11,077 nt of DNA from NCBI GenBank assembly GCA_900618425.1, contig UZAN01056145.1:2774-13850 (forward strand). The letters are read 5' to 3'. The notes under the pieces are model-generated. The model saw only the letters and a program-made list of their open reading frames with translations, ran no database searches and had not been told where the DNA came from. Position 1 is the first letter of the stretch; each line of letters begins with the position of its first letter. This stretch comes from Echinostoma caproni. Lineage: Eukaryota > Platyhelminthes > Trematoda > Plagiorchiida > Echinostomatidae. A program made the position numbers and the translations under genes. This document shows positions 1 through 7,679 of the stretch, one piece after another.

Positions 1-979
1 TTGCTGCCAAACTCGCACTGCATATGGATTAGGGTTTGATGTACGGGTACTGCTAGGGTGTCCAGCCACTAGCAGGAGAACGATAAGGGTTCATCTTGCT
101 TGTGTGTGGTTCAATGTTATTTACACAACTGCCATCGCGTATCTTTCCAATTATTTCATTCAGAATTGAAATGTGTCTGCAACAGGACCATTTTAAGTTC
201 CACAATTGAACGGTCACAGTTCAGTTATATGGAACACATTATCAACTTTCGGTTCGTTTTGAAAGTGTTTGAAGAGGTTTTTCGTTTGGTAAAACTGTAG
301 TCAATGATTCGCCTAAGCTACGCGATCATTACATCAGGTATTTGAATTCAAAGATTTTTCAGAACTCTCATGCACTAAATCATGTGATTCCACAGAATTC
401 ACAGTCCATGGCATTATGCAGGAGCCACAGTGGGGCGATGTAAAAACGCCCGGAAATGCTCACTCCCTGGTTTGTGATAAAGCATTCGTGAAAATTATTT
501 CTACCAGTATTGCTTCTCGGATCTGTCGTGTTGCCATCCATTTCGTTTGTAAAAGTAAAAATATAACTACCATAATCACATTGTATCGATGTGTCATGCC
601 AAGCCCATTCGAATATCTTAAGCTGTATTGTAGCATGAAAAATTCAACCTCTCAAATACAGCACGCCTATAAATTCGCCACCTTTGAAATCCCATGAATC
701 ATATATAAGATACCATCTATCATACAACCTGTGTAGTGTCACATCTCTCCAGAAGTGCCATCGGAACGCTCACAAAACACGCAAATAGTCCTTCATAATG
801 CCTTTCATTCCCAAAATCTAACGGGGGACATAGAACCTGTATGCACCCCAAAAGCTCAGTCTGCAAAGCACTACTCAGTCATGACGACACTTTATCTTCA
901 AAACACACGCACTGTTACTGATTTCGTCATTGATATGGTTAATCCCTGAAATTCTATCAACGTGTTTTTCCCATGGAAA
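1..979. other. No assignable gene; unique-looking AT-leaning sequence
   Basis: I see no recognisable domain, RNA gene or repeat in this stretch. The longest open frame on the plus strand runs from about 317 to 697. A splice-acceptor-like TTTTTCAG ends at 362 inside it, so an exon starting at 363 is conceivable, but the peptide resembles no family I know. An open run of that size is expected roughly by chance in 11 kb of this composition. A second short frame at 100-300 is likewise unconvincing. The stretch is best read as intergenic or intronic sequence. Confidence 0.5.
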
Positions 980-1358
980 CTAACTAGAACGCATGACGGG
1001 ATTAGAGATCGGACTATTGTAGTCTGCGTTGTTGGCACCTTTGACTTGGATATAAAACAAACCGCTTGGGTAAAATGACTTTTGTCCCACTATCCCTTCC
1101 ATTAAACAGTAAGATGCATGGCGAAGGCTACTGTGCGTTTTCCAGGCTTTAGAACATGCCCTCTTCCCTCAGAACGCCACGCCCGCGACGTCTAGCCTCT
1201 GCGTGTGACCGGGACCAAGGCGGCTCTGGCGCAGCCACCTGCACTGCACTGGATACAATACGCTCTTTCGAAATACCTTTCTGACGATCCGTTGTTCGCC
1301 GCGTTGTGGGTTGCATAGACACATTGACAATGGTAAAGTCCATCTGAACTGAAGACAC
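980..1358 (-). pseudogene. Frame-broken GC-rich reading block, possibly a dispersed repeat peptide
   Basis: Two minus-strand frames join end to end. The upstream frame (1358 to 1149, about 69 codons) is GC-rich and encodes a basic stretch including VAAPEPPWSRSHAEARRRG, then stops at 1151-1149. A second frame, open from 1168 to 980 (62 codons plus stop), begins inside its last 20 bases and carries protein-like text such as HASYCLMEGIVGQKSFYP. The overlap is what a single one-base shift within one ancestral reading frame would leave. No domain is recognised. The local GC excess over 1150-1260 stands out from the AT-leaning surroundings and hints at an inserted element. It could also be coincidental open frames in a repeat that never coded for protein. 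There is no visible promoter or start context. Confidence 0.35.
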
Positions 1359-1399
1359 CTAAAACCACGGCTTCAACAGCTGGTAGGTTCGATTTTCAG

Positions 1400-1579
1400 G
1401 ACATCAACCACGCACAGCGCGAGGACAAACTAATACTGACAAAAATCAATGAACACAGTAAAGGGATGATGAATTCTGGGTCATCGAAAGCGCTACATTT
1501 ATTATTGAGGAAACTGTCTGCTGATTTTGAAGCAGCTAAATTCACAGAAATCACATTGGCAAAACCCAGAAGAAAATAA
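1400..1579 (+). CDS. Candidate terminal exon of an unidentified protein
   Basis: The sequence GATTTTCAG ends at 1399 and is a good splice acceptor with a short pyrimidine run. Directly after it a frame stays open for 59 codons and ends at TAA 1577-1579. The peptide is strongly protein-like: charged and helical at the start (HAQREDKLILTKINEH), leucine-rich in the middle (HLLLRKLSADFEAAKF) and ending in a basic KPRRK. This suggests a coiled-coil or helical C-terminus, but I do not recognise the family. It has no initiator near the acceptor, so it would be a last coding exon entered in phase 0. Alternatively a donor-like GTAAAG at 1458 would end it in phase 1, the phase in which the candidate exon at 1927 begins. 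A SINE lies 27 bases past the stop and supplies an AATAAA at 1770, so the 3' UTR may be SINE-derived. Confidence 0.4.
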   Translation, partial: DINHAQREDKLILTKINEHSKGMMNSGSSKALHLLLRKLSADFEAAKFTEITLAKPRRK

Positions 1580-1605
1580 CCAATCCGTTGGTGCTTGCAT
1601 CGTCT

Positions 1606-1795
1606 TAAGCGGTGGTGGCCTAGTGGTAAAGTCACGAAATTATCACCCCGGGAGTACGTGTGTTCTAATCCTAACACCACCACCTGAATTTACCCATTCT
1701 CGGGGTGTTGTAAGGCAGCCCTTTGATTGGACTTTTCCTTTTTCCTGAAAATGGTACCATTGTGTATTGAATAAAACGAAGTAAAAAAGAAAAAC
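1606..1795 (+). mobile_element. tRNA-derived SINE with intact A and B boxes
   Basis: The head is a 71-base tRNA-like unit at 1611-1681. Bases 1611-1617 (GGTGGTG) pair perfectly with 1675-1681 (CACCACC) as a seven-base-pair acceptor stem. The RNA polymerase III A box TGGCCTAGTGG (1616-1626) matches the consensus exactly. The B box TGTTCTAATCC (1661-1671) matches 9 of 11 positions, and the 34-base spacing between boxes is normal for a tRNA. The T stem is degraded, so this is not a working tRNA gene. About 80 bases of unrelated body follow, then an A-rich tail with AATAAA at 1770-1775. I could not find a clear target-site duplication. This is the best-supported RNA-derived feature in the window. 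Confidence 0.75.
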
Positions 1796-1926
1796 ACCAT
1801 TGATGCCGTGTGATGGTAAATTCGGGGATCATGGGGTCATGTGAAGTGGAGGGGTTAAATTAGGTGGAGATCAAACGCATGATCTCAGCAGCTTCGAGTA
1901 TGAAAACAGTCAGTTGCTTTTCATAG

Positions 1927-2058
1927 GTACCTCCTTATCGGGATTTGATACCCTAGAAGATCGTAAACGGTTATACCAGAAATTCAACCCCACGGATGAG
2001 AGAAAACCACATCAACTCGAATTTGCAGCAAAAATGGCATTGAGGAGGTGCGAACAAA
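1927..2058 (+). CDS. Candidate internal exon (132 bp, phase 1 at both ends)
   Basis: A pyrimidine-rich acceptor (TTGCTTTTCATAG, ending at 1926) and a consensus donor GTGAGT (2059-2064) bracket a 132-base open stretch. Both junctions fall after the first base of a codon, so the exon can be included or skipped without changing frame. The encoded 44 residues are charged and helix-prone, with motifs such as DTLEDRKRLYQKFNPTDERK followed by EFAAKMALRRCEQ. The composition is that of a soluble helical protein, but I cannot name the family. The same frame reads on past the donor to a stop at 2258, in a stretch that looks less coding-like. It would splice in phase to the acceptor at 2894. Identity is unknown; the splice sites together with peptide quality make this one of the better host-exon candidates. 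Confidence 0.42.
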
Positions 2059-2501
2059 GTGAGTGGACGTTGACGGAGTTTACCTTGGTGCTCTCTATCC
2101 CACTATTGAAACCCTGGTGTAGAAAAATGCTTAAGACAAATTGTTCTCATTGCCAACGCTATAAAGGCTTTAACATTTTGCAGCCGGTACAGTGTACTCT
2201 GCTTGGCAGTCGTCGTTTGAAGATGTTATTAATCCGAGTTGCATGGGGAGTTGAGTGATAGGGAATCCAATAGTAAAATGATTTCAATACACTGGTGAAA
2301 GACGTGTTCATTAGTACAGAGAATAACAGCAATCAATGCACATTTCACCGTTCAAAGAGGAGACTGCTTTTTCTCATAACGGTTAGCTTTTTTGCGATGA
2401 ATGCTTTAATTTGGACGGTTGAAACTGGATACTACAATTCCAACTATTGAATCCGAATGTGTGCAGGAGAAAAATCTAAATGAATGCTTTTTCACTTGCA
2501 G

Positions 2502-2549
2502 CATGCCCTCGAAGAAATGATGGAAGTAAACATGTTTAATATGTTCCAG
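2502..2549 (+). CDS. Candidate 48-bp microexon
   Basis: A strong acceptor (TGCTTTTTCACTTGCAG, ending at 2501) is followed by 48 open bases and then CAG/GTGAAA, a reasonable donor at 2550. Read in phase 0 it gives 16 residues, HALEEMMEVNMFNMFQ, which look like a helical protein segment. The same frame contains an ATG at 2484 and continues open to about 2630. Trematode genes are known to use short symmetric exons, so the size is not a problem. It sits inside the interval that would be the intron between 1927-2058 and 2895-3173. Its phase (0) does not match those exons (1), so all three cannot belong to one transcript as drawn. It could be an alternative exon, part of another gene, or chance. 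Confidence 0.25.
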
Positions 2550-2894
2550 GTGAAAACAAAGCTTTTCTATTTCAATAATCTATCTGTGGATATAAAGCAT
2601 CTGTCATGGAACGCACTAAGGCATCCATGTTGAAATTTCTCCGGTCAACTTGGCACATAAGTGTGTCCCATGTAACAGTAGCAAATTGCAACGTACCATT
2701 AAAAAAAATATTCAATTGTTTCTCTAACTTTCCGCGTAATGCGATCTGGATTCAGTGGCAATCAAAAGTACAGCAATCGAAGCCAAACGGGATTAAATTC
2801 AAATGAGGAAACCAAATACCAAAACCTTTCTGTTTCAAATGTTCTTCATTTAATCTTACCAACCTACGTCTTTTACATGGAAACCATTTTTCAG

Positions 2895-3173
2895 GTACAT
2901 CGATTTCCCGATCATGTGACACCAGTTCGCTTCTCAGTGTGGATATACCCACGTTCCGTGATCCGATTAGTTCAGAAGCGATGCCGAGTTCCATGCTAAT
3001 ATTTCCCGATATGCAAATTGTTCTGCCAGACACTAACCGGACACCAATCCATACACATACCACCATGGTTCGGTTGTCCTGTCGTCCCATTTCTAGTTCA
3101 TCGGTCTTATTGCCCGTACCACAAATCCACATACAGATATTTGAAGTTTTTGCTATGATTTGCTACGCCTGCC
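2895..3173 (+). CDS. Candidate exon, serine/threonine/proline-rich, unidentified
   Basis: CCATTTTTCAG ends at 2894 and opens a plus-strand frame that is clear of stops from 2807 to 3241. A donor-like GTAAATA follows 3173. Both ends would be phase 1, matching the end of the candidate exon at 1927-2058. The peptide is rich in Ser, Thr and Pro, with stretches such as SSEAMPSSMLIFPDMQIVLP and CRPISSSSVLLPVPQIHI. This suggests a low-complexity linker rather than a folded catalytic domain. The opposite strand is also open over 2752-3132, so one of the two readings is a shadow. I prefer plus because of the acceptor and the phase agreement. No family is recognised. Confidence 0.28.
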
Positions 3174-3244
3174 GTAAATATATTGTAAGAGAACCCCACC
3201 GGCTGAAATCATGCCACAGAACCTCAGTTAGGGTAGGCATGTGA

Positions 3245-3733
3245 TCTCGTGCCCTACGGGTTGCGTGGGTGAATCGATCAAACTGGCCATGGAAGCGAAG
3301 TCACGCGCGCGCATTAACGTAGTTTTGAGGGCCATTTATGTGGACCGAAATTTCTCATCGGTTTACCGGATAGAGACGGTGGGTTTTAAGCGAAGAACAG
3401 CGATGCGGCGTGGTGTGGTACAAAAACAAAACACATGTAAACGATAGCATTAAATTGGATGCCTAAAACATTGCGGTGGCGGTGTTGTACTAGATACTAA
3501 TCGCGTGCCATCAAGACAAGTCGAAGGTCTCTTTCCGATGCTTCTTCTTGTTTCAAAGCTGAGTGCAGCTACCGTTAATAGAACTGGATTCACAAAAAGA
3601 TGTCCGATCAACATCTTTCGCGTATACGAATTATTTTTTCAAACTGAGCTCGAAAGCTCACACTACGAATGCGCGAAGTCATACTTCGGTTTGTCTTGTA
3701 TTCAAACTATATTCAGGTCATGAGAATGTAAAT
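3245..3733. other. No assignable gene
   Basis: Short open frames at 3241-3447 and 3505-3723 have poor peptide quality and no convincing splice context. A CG-alternating run lies near 3303-3312, and an acceptor-like TATTCAG lies at about 3717 that leads quickly into a stop. An 18-19 base string here (3343-3361) recurs near 8415 with one base inserted. Otherwise I see nothing. Confidence 0.5.
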
Positions 3734-4075
3734 TTACATCGATTTTGTGTGGCACAAAATAATCCAATAATAATTAAGTGTCTTGAAATTCAGGGTTCTT
3801 ATCCTCTTCGAACCACAAATTTTTACGGAATTGTTATCCCTGCTAAGTGCTTGTGTAGCGAAGGGATTGTCGGTCACTGGAATAATAGAGTCATTATTTC
3901 CTCGTCCAAAAAGTCTATCCAACAAAACACCGATGATAGCCCCATGTTCCGTCAGTGATAAGAAACCAAATGCAACCAGTATTGGTAGCGCACTTGGCGA
4001 CACAATATCTTCAGCGTACGACTTATTTTTCCAGTAAATAGGTTGATCCGAAGTGAAAAAGTCAATACGGTACAT
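3734..4075 (-). CDS. Possible membrane-segment reading frame, unidentified
   Basis: An ATG-initiated minus-strand frame of 113 codons includes a hydrophobic segment with the words ALPILVAFGFLSL and IIGVLLDRLFG, set between polar flanks. The first three-quarters reads like real protein, with a hydrophobic span at about residues 31-53 that could be one membrane helix. The remainder is poorer and may be intron, since a donor-like GTAAAA occurs near 3826 on this strand. I do not recognise a family. The plus strand is also open across much of the same interval, which weakens the case. Nothing nearby supports a promoter or a partner exon. Confidence 0.22.
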   Translation of the reverse strand: MYRIDFFTSDQPIYWKNKSYAEDIVSPSALPILVAFGFLSLTEHGAIIGVLLDRLFGRGNNDSIIPVTDNPFATQALSRDNNSVKICGSKRIRTLNFKTLNYYWIILCHTKSM

Positions 4076-4249
4076 GGATATTGATCAATGGTAGTCGAAA
4101 AATGGTCATTTGAATGCAAATAGGATTCGGTTTTATCAATAAACTGTCATACTCAGCTCCACGTCATTCTGATCTTTAATCACGGAACACATTTGACTGA
4201 AATTGCCTGGATCTAGGATGGATTATGACACATTAGCTGAAATCATCGG

Positions 4250-4475
4250 TTTGTGTTGCTGTTGTGGTGGTGGTTGGTGGTGGTCCAGCAATTAAGGTCA
4301 ATGTTACAGCGACCCGGAGATCGTGAATTAGAATCATACCAAGGCCACCGATCCTCTCTATCTCTAAAAGCACCCCCTCCTCCCAGGGAAACTTGGGTGG
4401 ATCGCATCCTGAAAATCTATCTGTTACTTGGTCTATTCAATAAATAAATAATGAAAGAAATGATAAATAATATAA
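4250..4475 (+). mobile_element. Second tRNA-derived SINE with AATA-repeat tail
   Basis: A G/T-rich lead (4253-4276) runs into a tRNA-like head. An A-box-like TGGTCCAGCAA begins at 4281 and a weaker B-box-like AATTAGAATCA at 4326. The gap between boxes is 34 bases, the same as in the SINE at 1606. GGTGGTC (about 4279-4285) could pair with GGCCACC (4343-4349) with one wobble, as an acceptor-stem remnant. A non-tRNA body follows. The element ends in the A-rich repeat AATAAATAAATAATG and further AAAT units up to about 4470, the usual form of a retroposed 3' tail. The head differs in sequence from the first SINE, so it is a separate family or a very diverged copy. Confidence 0.65.
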
Positions 4476-4875
4476 TTGTAGTGTTCAATTTATCCGAGCT
4501 TTAGAAAGTACTATTGATGGTGCCACAACTAAATGATTTGAAATCGATGTGTCTAATAATGTTAACTTTGTTTTATACTGCGAATATACATCAATTATTC
4601 AGACAGCTGATTTTGGTAGGGAAGGAAGTTTATATGATCCTTTGCAGAACGTCTAATTCACATGTTTGTAAAGTTGTGTCTGATTATTATGAATTCATTG
4701 AAAGACTGAGAAAACAAATTTGTTTTAATTTTGAGGTTGATTTGTGGAAGAGAATGGATCTTTCCGGTCTATCCCCTTCCTTTTAAATTCGGCTAAACAG
4801 AATATTATGTAACTGGGTTAAATAAATTAATGAACTGAAGATTTATTACACCGAATACTTAGTGAACATATACTG
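4476..4875. other. AT-rich stretch with one weak open frame
   Basis: A 90-codon plus-strand frame (4514-4786) is present in roughly two-thirds AT sequence. An acceptor-like CAATTATTCAG lies within it. Its length is about what chance allows in this composition and the peptide suggests no domain, so I do not call it a gene. The rest is AT-rich with no assignable content. Confidence 0.45.
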
Positions 4876-5071
4876 TTATTCATCACTCTCCTTTATCCAA
4901 TCGAGAATAGTTTTGCTACGATCGTTAGGGTATTTCATGGCTCTTTGACAAGCTTAAATCTTTAGGAGGATTGCAAATCGCACCAATAATCAATCTGTCA
5001 TCAAGGCGTGAATCAAGAAAGGCACCTCTCAGACGTAAATCGGCTTCATGGATTGTTACAGTTTCCCCCAT
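4876..5071 (-). pseudogene. Decayed coding fragment, possibly LINE endonuclease
   Basis: On the minus strand a frame starts at ATG 5071 and runs 48 codons to a stop at 4925. Its text (ADLRLRGAFLDSRLDDRLII, then GAICNPPKD) is very protein-like. A second frame, open from 4953 to a stop at 4876, gives RAMKYPNDRSKTILDWIKES, again protein-like. A single frameshift near 4940-4953 would explain both. The phrase RLIIGAICNPP resembles the strand before the conserved R-PP motif in the apurinic-like endonuclease of CR1/jockey-type LINEs, but with Asn in place of Arg and Cys in place of Tyr. This assignment is inference from one motif. It could also be a broken host gene or retrocopy. The opposite strand is open for about 48 codons too. 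Confidence 0.38.
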
Positions 5072-5298
5072 CTAATTTATCTCGCTCAACTACACATACG
5101 CACTTTCTGTGAAGTGTCGGAATTTAATATTACACATTTCCATCGAGTTCAAACGCTTGTAATCACATGAAAACTGATTATCATGAGTTATTCGCCACTG
5201 ACCGATCATTTGTTTTTTTGGAGTATTTGTCCAAAGAAAACAGGCAACTAACATCATCGCATAGGATTGCCAAACACTGTTGTATGCATAAACTGCGA

Positions 5299-5529
5299 TC
5301 AGACCGACGGAAGTAGTCTGCCACAAGAAAACAAGATTTTCAAACCTAGGTCATCATGGTCGTCACGTGCCCTGGCCTGGACTCGGTTAATGTTTGTGTT
5401 CGATGCAATCGTATATCGTTTGTCAGTGACGACAGGCTGTGAAAGAGGTCACACCGGACAGTAAACCACAGGCATAGGTTGTTGAAACCACATGCACGAA
5501 AAATTGTGATGAGAAAAGGTGGCGGTCAA
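5299..5529 (-). pseudogene. Decayed minus-strand reading block, unidentified
   Basis: From 5529 to 5299 one minus-strand frame is interrupted only by a TGA at 5451-5449. The first part (26 codons) includes HHNFSCMWFQQPMPVVYC. The second part (49 codons) includes TIASNTNINRVQARARDDHD followed by LGLKILFSC. The amino-acid text is more protein-like than most frames here and it lies on the same strand as the fragment at 4876-5071, so both could be pieces of one decayed element. I recognise no domain. The plus strand is open from 5267 to 5464, so the coding strand is not certain. Confidence 0.25.
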
Positions 5530-5604
5530 TCATATTCACGTGATTGTAACCCAATGCTGCTCAAAACACATTCGGCACGTAGGACTACAAAGCGAAAATC
5601 ACAA

Positions 5605-5725
5605 CAAGCGGGTCCCAGTAGCGTTTTAAGGCCACTGATGTGTGTGTAGAAGCGTAGTGGGGTGAGATCTGAGAAAATAGAGTTCGAGTCACATGATGAG
5701 AATAATGGGTCAGACTACACAAGTA
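5605..5725 (+). mobile_element. tRNA-derived SINE-like head
   Basis: An A-box-like TAGCGTTTTAAGG (5619-5631) is followed 49 bases later by AGTTCGAGTCA (5681-5691), which matches the polymerase III B box at 9 of 11 positions. The stretch GGGGTGAGATCTGAG between them is typical of an anticodon-arm-to-variable-loop remnant. The spacing is longer than in a true tRNA, so this is a pseudo-tRNA or SINE promoter rather than a gene. The 3' extent is unclear and no A-rich tail is obvious nearby. The head differs from those at 1611 and 4281. Confidence 0.45.
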
Positions 5726-6143
5726 ATTGGCGTTCATTGGCACTTGACGGTCTGAGTTACATGAACTTGATCGGAGGTTAACTATAGAGGATATAGACAA
5801 AATACGACAAATTTTAGATCTCAATCGCTGTTTAACTGCTACGGTGTTTCAGCATCTCGTTTTGGCTGGTGTTGAGCAAAATAGTGCATATTTGATACTT
5901 TTGATACTTATTCCGATTGTATCACTGAATGCAACTAGCATAGAAAATTGATCCAATGTGTGATCTGCATGTGCTTCTAAAAAGATCACGACTGACTATG
6001 TGCGTACTCCATTTTTACTTGCGTAAAAACATTTCCGCTGATCGAATTACAAGGCCTTCTTCAGTGCTTGAACAAAAATCCTCCATAAATCATTTCTGTT
6101 TGCAATGTTGCAGCAAATTTGATTATCCTGATTGTTGTCTATA
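5726..6143. other. No assignable gene
   Basis: AT-leaning sequence with a perfect tandem pair of the nine-base unit TTTGATACT at 5891-5908. A short plus-strand frame at 5956-6144 shows no domain. A splice-acceptor-like TTGTTGTCTATAG ends at 6144 and is followed by a donor-like GTAAGC at 6186. A 41-base microexon there is possible but unsupported. Confidence 0.45.
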
Positions 6144-6254
6144 GGTATCGTTCGAATAGCATGCAGTACTCCGCACTTGTTTCACGTAAGCTGTAATTTG
6201 TGCTCAAGGTCGTTCAATCAGGAACAGTTCTGTTTTGAACAAAAGACAGGAAAA

Positions 6255-6617
6255 ATGAACCAATCAATCACGTTACTTTCCGTCATCGCTTTCAAACTTT
6301 TACATTACATCACCTTGCTGTGCCTCTTAATGCACATTAAAAGTGTTAACCATAAGTTTATCCCAGTCTATCTAATAGTTTCCTGTCTGACCACCACAAT
6401 GTCTTTAAAACAATATTTGGTTCTTTTCCTCAAAATAATCCGTCTACTGTTTTTCTCAAGCAGCTGGACTCAGTTCGCCAAACAATTCGTTCGCAATTTA
6501 CAGTTCAATATTTGGGTGATTCTCTTTCACACAAAAATGTATGCGTTATACATAAGGCATGTAAATAGAAAAGACATTTCCGGTAATTTCATGCAATCAT
6601 ATGACCTTTTTTCCTGA
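6255..6617 (+). CDS. Hydrophobic open frame, possible small multi-pass membrane protein
   Basis: The longest open frame in the window reaches back to 6132. The first good initiator is ATG at 6255, preceded by an A-rich GGAAAAATG context, giving 120 residues to TGA 6615-6617. Hydrophobic segments lie at about residues 5-28 (ITLLSVIAFKLLHYITLLCL), 36-49 (IPVYLIVSCLTTTM) and 54-67 (YLVLFLKIIRLLFF). The C-terminal half is polar and aromatic, ending QSYDLFS. I recognise no family. T-rich DNA encodes hydrophobic residues by default, so apparent membrane helices are weak evidence here. The length is modestly above chance. It may be a genuine small gene, an exon or a coincidental frame. Confidence 0.22.
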   Translation: MNQSITLLSVIAFKLLHYITLLCLLMHIKSVNHKFIPVYLIVSCLTTTMSLKQYLVLFLKIIRLLFFSSSWTQFAKQFVRNLQFNIWVILFHTKMYALYIRHVNRKDISGNFMQSYDLFS

Positions 6618-6769
6618 AAGTCTGCCAAAAGCAACGTAATTCAAGCAATTCACCAACATGCGAATCTTGCCCAGTGGATTTTGGTTAATTACTCATAATA
6701 TCCGGTCAGCAAATCTAGATTGTGTGGTAGTGAGTGTCCATACACCTTCGAGAGTTCGGCAGTAGAGCT

Positions 6770-6895
6770 GCGATGTGGCATCGTAGCTTACTTGGTAGGA
6801 AGGACGACGTAAAGAGGGAGAGATTTGTGGGGTCCATGTGGGATTTTGAATCCAGCTAGGGCTGCACGTTTTTCTTCAATTAATTAAATGGAAGC
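6770..6895 (+). mobile_element. tRNA-derived SINE-like element
   Basis: The A-box-like TAGCTTACTTGG (6784-6795) resembles the common tRNA start TAGCTCAGTTGG. The B-box-like ATTTTGAATCC (6843-6853) matches 8 of 11 consensus positions. The sequence after the B box, CAGCTAGGGCTGCACG, has the look of a tRNA T-arm and acceptor end. It then passes into a T- and A-rich tail (TTTTTCTTCAATTAATTAAA). The box spacing of 47 bases is longer than in an intact tRNA, so I read it as a retroposon head that has gained bases. No target duplication was identified. Confidence 0.5.
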
Positions 6896-7395
6896 CTAAA
6901 ATATAAGTAATCCAGTGATACCCTAAATAACATTAAAACATCTCCACGGAAAACAACTGGAACACAAATTGGAGAATGCTTATTTTCAACGTGTCGATTT
7001 CACATCAGGTAGTGTTTTCTTCCAACCACGTCTGAAGGGCAGATCTTGAAAATGGTGTGCAACAAACCATAGAGCAACAAAAATAAGTGAATTTGCAGAG
7101 AATCTGTGAATTTGGGCTCTACAATATTTCTTGTGTGTGTATGGTAAGTTGGTATATGATTTGCATATCAATAGGTTGAGTGCATGTTTGACAAACGAGA
7201 GACATTTGAAACAAACTTTTACCAGATAGTGGAAAAGTTCATTCTTTCACTACAATAAAATGTATTTTACGTTTTACAAGTTTTATTCAAGACCGAACTT
7301 AGACTCTTGACATGAGTTACACAATCTCTTGGCTGTTACCTCAAGTTAGGCGTCCGTTGGGCTCGTATACTAACTATGACACGTCAATGATTATA
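6896..7395. other. No assignable gene
   Basis: AT-rich sequence. A polyadenylation-like AATAAA occurs at 7254-7259 on the plus strand, but no coding frame precedes it. The minus-strand frame at 6986-7171 has an ordinary length and no recognisable domain. Confidence 0.5.
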
Positions 7396-7399
7396 TCTT

Positions 7400-7670
7400 C
7401 AAATGCGGACAACAGTCCGATTCTCTTGTGTTCCAAAAACACCTTAAGAGAAGTTTACTAGACCCATCGCGATGATTAGGCCGAGGCAAATATGGAACTG
7501 GCTCGATTGTACGGGAATGGATCTGTTCCATGTGGAATTTTTCAGAACGACTGCGCCCATCCGCAGTACGAGTCCATCGACTAATCTTATAATCGAACAC
7601 CGGGACTTTACAGGCGTAAAGCAATCGTTCTAGTTACTTGACCATCCGCTAGTTGGTCAAACCACTTTGT
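7400..7670 (-). mobile_element. tRNA-derived SINE on the minus strand
   Basis: Read on the minus strand, TAGCGGATGGT (7651-7641) and the D-loop-like GTCAAGTAACTAGAACG are followed by TTACGCCTGTAAAGTCCCGG. The latter closely resembles the anticodon arm and variable region of a tRNA. The B-box-like TGTTCGATTAT (7599-7589) comes next and matches 8 of 11 positions. About 180 bases of non-tRNA sequence follow and could be the body, ending near 7400. The 77-codon frame over this region (7624-7391) is explained by the element. A resemblance of its first residues (LLYACK) to a LINE C-terminus is therefore spurious. The tail and end points are uncertain. Confidence 0.5.
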
Positions 7671-7679
7671 AATTTTGTC

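Noticed and set aside
317..697. Plus-strand frame of 127 codons with an acceptor at 362
   Set aside because: The peptide has no recognisable domain, and an open run of this size is close to chance for the composition.
1396..1683. Minus-strand 95-codon frame
   Set aside because: It is the antisense shadow of the 1400-1579 exon candidate and of the SINE head at 1611-1681.
1914..2258. Full 114-codon frame as a gene, with a CxxC-like cluster near its end suggesting a zinc or Gag-type domain
   Set aside because: A consensus donor GTGAGT lies at 2059 and peptide quality falls after it. The cysteine spacing does not fit a zinc knuckle.
2752..3132. Minus-strand 126-codon frame
   Set aside because: It overlaps the plus-strand block at 2895-3173, and I found no clearly better splice signals on the minus strand. 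I kept the plus reading, with low confidence.
7391..7624. Minus-strand frame beginning LLYACK, like the C-terminal region of a LINE polymerase
   Set aside because: The same bases form the anticodon arm and B box of a tRNA-like SINE head on that strand, and the rest of the peptide does not follow the LINE pattern.
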